DNA of 64,000 nucleotides from Dermacentor variabilis (lineage: Eukaryota > Arthropoda > Arachnida > Ixodida > Ixodidae): positions 129,564,105 through 129,628,104 of the forward strand of contig NC_134572.1 of the NCBI RefSeq assembly GCF_050947875.1, in the 5' to 3' direction. Below the pieces are notes generated by a model that was given only the letters and a program-made list of their open reading frames with translations, did not search any database and was not told where the DNA came from. Made by a program: the position numbers and the translations under genes. Below are positions 62,621-64,000 of this stretch, one piece after another (within the stretch, counting starts at the first letter, position 1; every line of letters starts with the position of its first letter).

Positions 62621-63184
62621 TTCACATGACGGTCTCCTATTCAGTTATCCACGTGTTGCGGTGGAGATTCAGGTAGAACATACCTCAGCTACTGCGTTTG
62701 TCTCTATTTCCAAATCAAAATAAATGTGTATAATAATAAGCGCAACGATAATAAAGATAAAAGACGGTCACGGCAGGTCTTCTCTTTAACAACTAAGTTT
62801 TCTCTCAGAGAATTTCCTATGGGATTCCTCTGTTTTCGTGGCTGCACGCTAAATTTAACATGTGCGCCCGCTTTCCGTTTCGTCGCACTGAAAGCGACCG
62901 CAATACCGTCGCATTTTCATGACGTCACACTTAGCACGATCGTTCGAAGCGTTCTTCTCGCGAGGTTCACCGCAAGGACTCCTCGGCCTGACCCAACGAA
63001 GCTTCAACACGTGGCTGTGTACAGCTACGTTTGCAAGGACTGCGAAATAAAAGATAGGATTGAGGGGAAGACAGAGATAAAGCGAGGAAAATGGACAGAC
63101 GAAAGGCGACGAAAAGCAAGAAACGCAGACGAGCACGAGAGAGAGAGAGAGAGAGAGAGAGCTGGGCGAAAAAGCGAAGTTCCA
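62621..63184. other. No gene recognised
   Basis: Follows the RTE-like element. The 153-codon + frame (62726-63187) ends in a (GA)n tract (63137-63162) and has no recognisable domain. Confidence 0.4.
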
Positions 63185-63710
63185 TAATTCACTGGCGCGG
63201 ACGGCGCATTCATGGCGAGTGTGGTGCGGCGTTCGGACACCGATCTGCTGCTTTAACAGGCGCGGAGACAGCGGCAGTACTGTTTACGACCGCCGGTCCC
63301 CGAACACGCCGCACAGACGACGCCAGCCGGACGGCCAGCATTTATTTCGAATCTCGACGGCAGTGGCAGCACTTCGCGGCAGTGGCCCGCGATGCTCCGG
63401 GGCTTTTATTCAACCGTCGCCGGCTTTGGCGCGCTTTTCTACCTTTTGGCAGCGCGGTGGTATACGCGCTGTTCGGAGCCGTCGGTGGCCGCGGAAGGCA
63501 CAGGGGGGAGGGGGAGGAAGCGGGAGTGGGGTAGTGGGGGAACCCGTGGTTCGGCGTGCCGTATTTTGAATCAGGTGCGCGCGCGCGCGCGATGGTGATC
63601 TATGGTCGGTCGCGTACACTTCAGTCGCCGCTGCGGGCCATAAATCACGCCCGCCGCGTTGGATTCATTTCGCGCTCCGCTCTCGTCTCTGCATTTTGCT
63701 CGGTGACTGG
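63185..63710. other. GC-rich, CG-dense island at the window end
   Basis: GC-rich sequence with a (GC)n run at 63580-63591 and overlapping frames in several directions that I read as compositional. It could be a promoter-proximal region of a gene beyond the window. Confidence 0.3.
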
Positions 63711-64000
63711 CTGGCCGAAGGGGTACGAGAGACAGAGAGAGAGGATGCGGGGTGAGGTTGCAGCGAAAAGGAAAGCTTCGCCAAATAGCGTCGATGCAAT
63801 ATTCATGGAGCCAAAGTCCGGCGCTGCGTCGAATGAAAACGAGAGAAGAGATGCGCGGAAAAAGAAAAAAAGAAAGAGGAAGAAAGACAAGCAGAACGAA
63901 AGTGAGAAGGGGGGATGGGCTGTCAACAAAAAAGAAAAAGAAACAAGTCGGGAAAGCAACGATAAATAGAAGTTTGCCGATAGAGAAAAATGAAGTAAGT
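63711..64000. other. Purine-rich tail of the window; no gene recognised
   Basis: A- and G-rich sequence that translates as Lys/Glu/Arg-rich frames. I see no domain. Confidence 0.4.

Overview
The window reads as nuclear DNA of an arthropod, most likely a hard tick (Ixodidae). The reasons are: a split, GC-rich, FBXL14-type F-box gene; Penelope-like elements with a GIY-YIG domain; CR1/L2-like, RTE-like and I/R1-like LINE remnants; a tRNA-derived SINE that I recognise from memory as the tick SINE called Ruka; and many foldback elements and microsatellites. No bacterial features (operons, Shine-Dalgarno sites, CRISPR) are present. The species cannot be named from the sequence.

Only one host protein gene is well supported. 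It is an F-box/leucine-rich-repeat gene on the + strand with coding exons at 23095-24582 and 26408-26665, joined across a 1.8 kb intron in phase 0 (581 aa). Almost everything else is repeats or unassigned intergenic DNA. Many open frames of 60-230 codons exist, but they lie inside repeats, lack recognisable domains, or overlap open frames on the other strand.

Layout. 1-2.2 kb: intergenic, with part of a dispersed repeat shared with 35.9-36.1 kb. 2.2-3.5 kb: degenerate GATGACGAC-type satellite. 3.55-3.81 kb: 3' stub of an I/R1-like retrotransposon whose CTCA tail has grown into a perfect 3,328-bp four-base array (3807-7134) with four zones. 7.2-8.6 kb: tRNA-like SINE head, a repeat with a TATA box and a 47-codon ORF, a hairpin and a minisatellite. 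10.4-10.7 kb: another LINE 3' end. 11.9 kb: a MITE. 13.5-15.6 kb: a CR1-like LINE split by a TTAA-flanked MITE. 15.9-16.7 kb: a 200-bp direct duplication. 17.0-17.6 kb: a LINE C-terminus. 19.9-20.2 kb: a SINE with an (AT)n tail. 23.1-26.7 kb: the F-box gene. 29-31.7 kb: a CR1/L2-like LINE with a decayed 2A-like motif and an L1-ORF1-like domain. 32.4-33.8 kb: an I/R1-like LINE with RNase H. 35.0-36.1 kb: repeats. 36.2-39.2 kb: two Penelope-like 3' halves in inverted orientation, interrupted by a probable solo LTR and a foldback. 42-48.3 kb: palindromes and two foldback elements. 51-56.6 kb: a small insertion with a 13-bp duplication, two SINEs, a LINE end and a 422-bp foldback. 57.7-58.8 kb and 63.2-63.7 kb: GC-rich islands. 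60-62.6 kb: a MITE, a LINE tail with a CTCA array, and an RTE-like LINE.

The F-box protein would act as the substrate-recognition subunit of an SCF ubiquitin ligase. The mobile elements are all broken; their interest is in how they nest, fold back and seed simple-sequence arrays. I did not find a convincing new cellular system. The strongest unusual items are the 3.3-kb phase-locked array grown from a retrotransposon tail, the relic 2A/ORF1/RT LINE, and the inverted Penelope pair.
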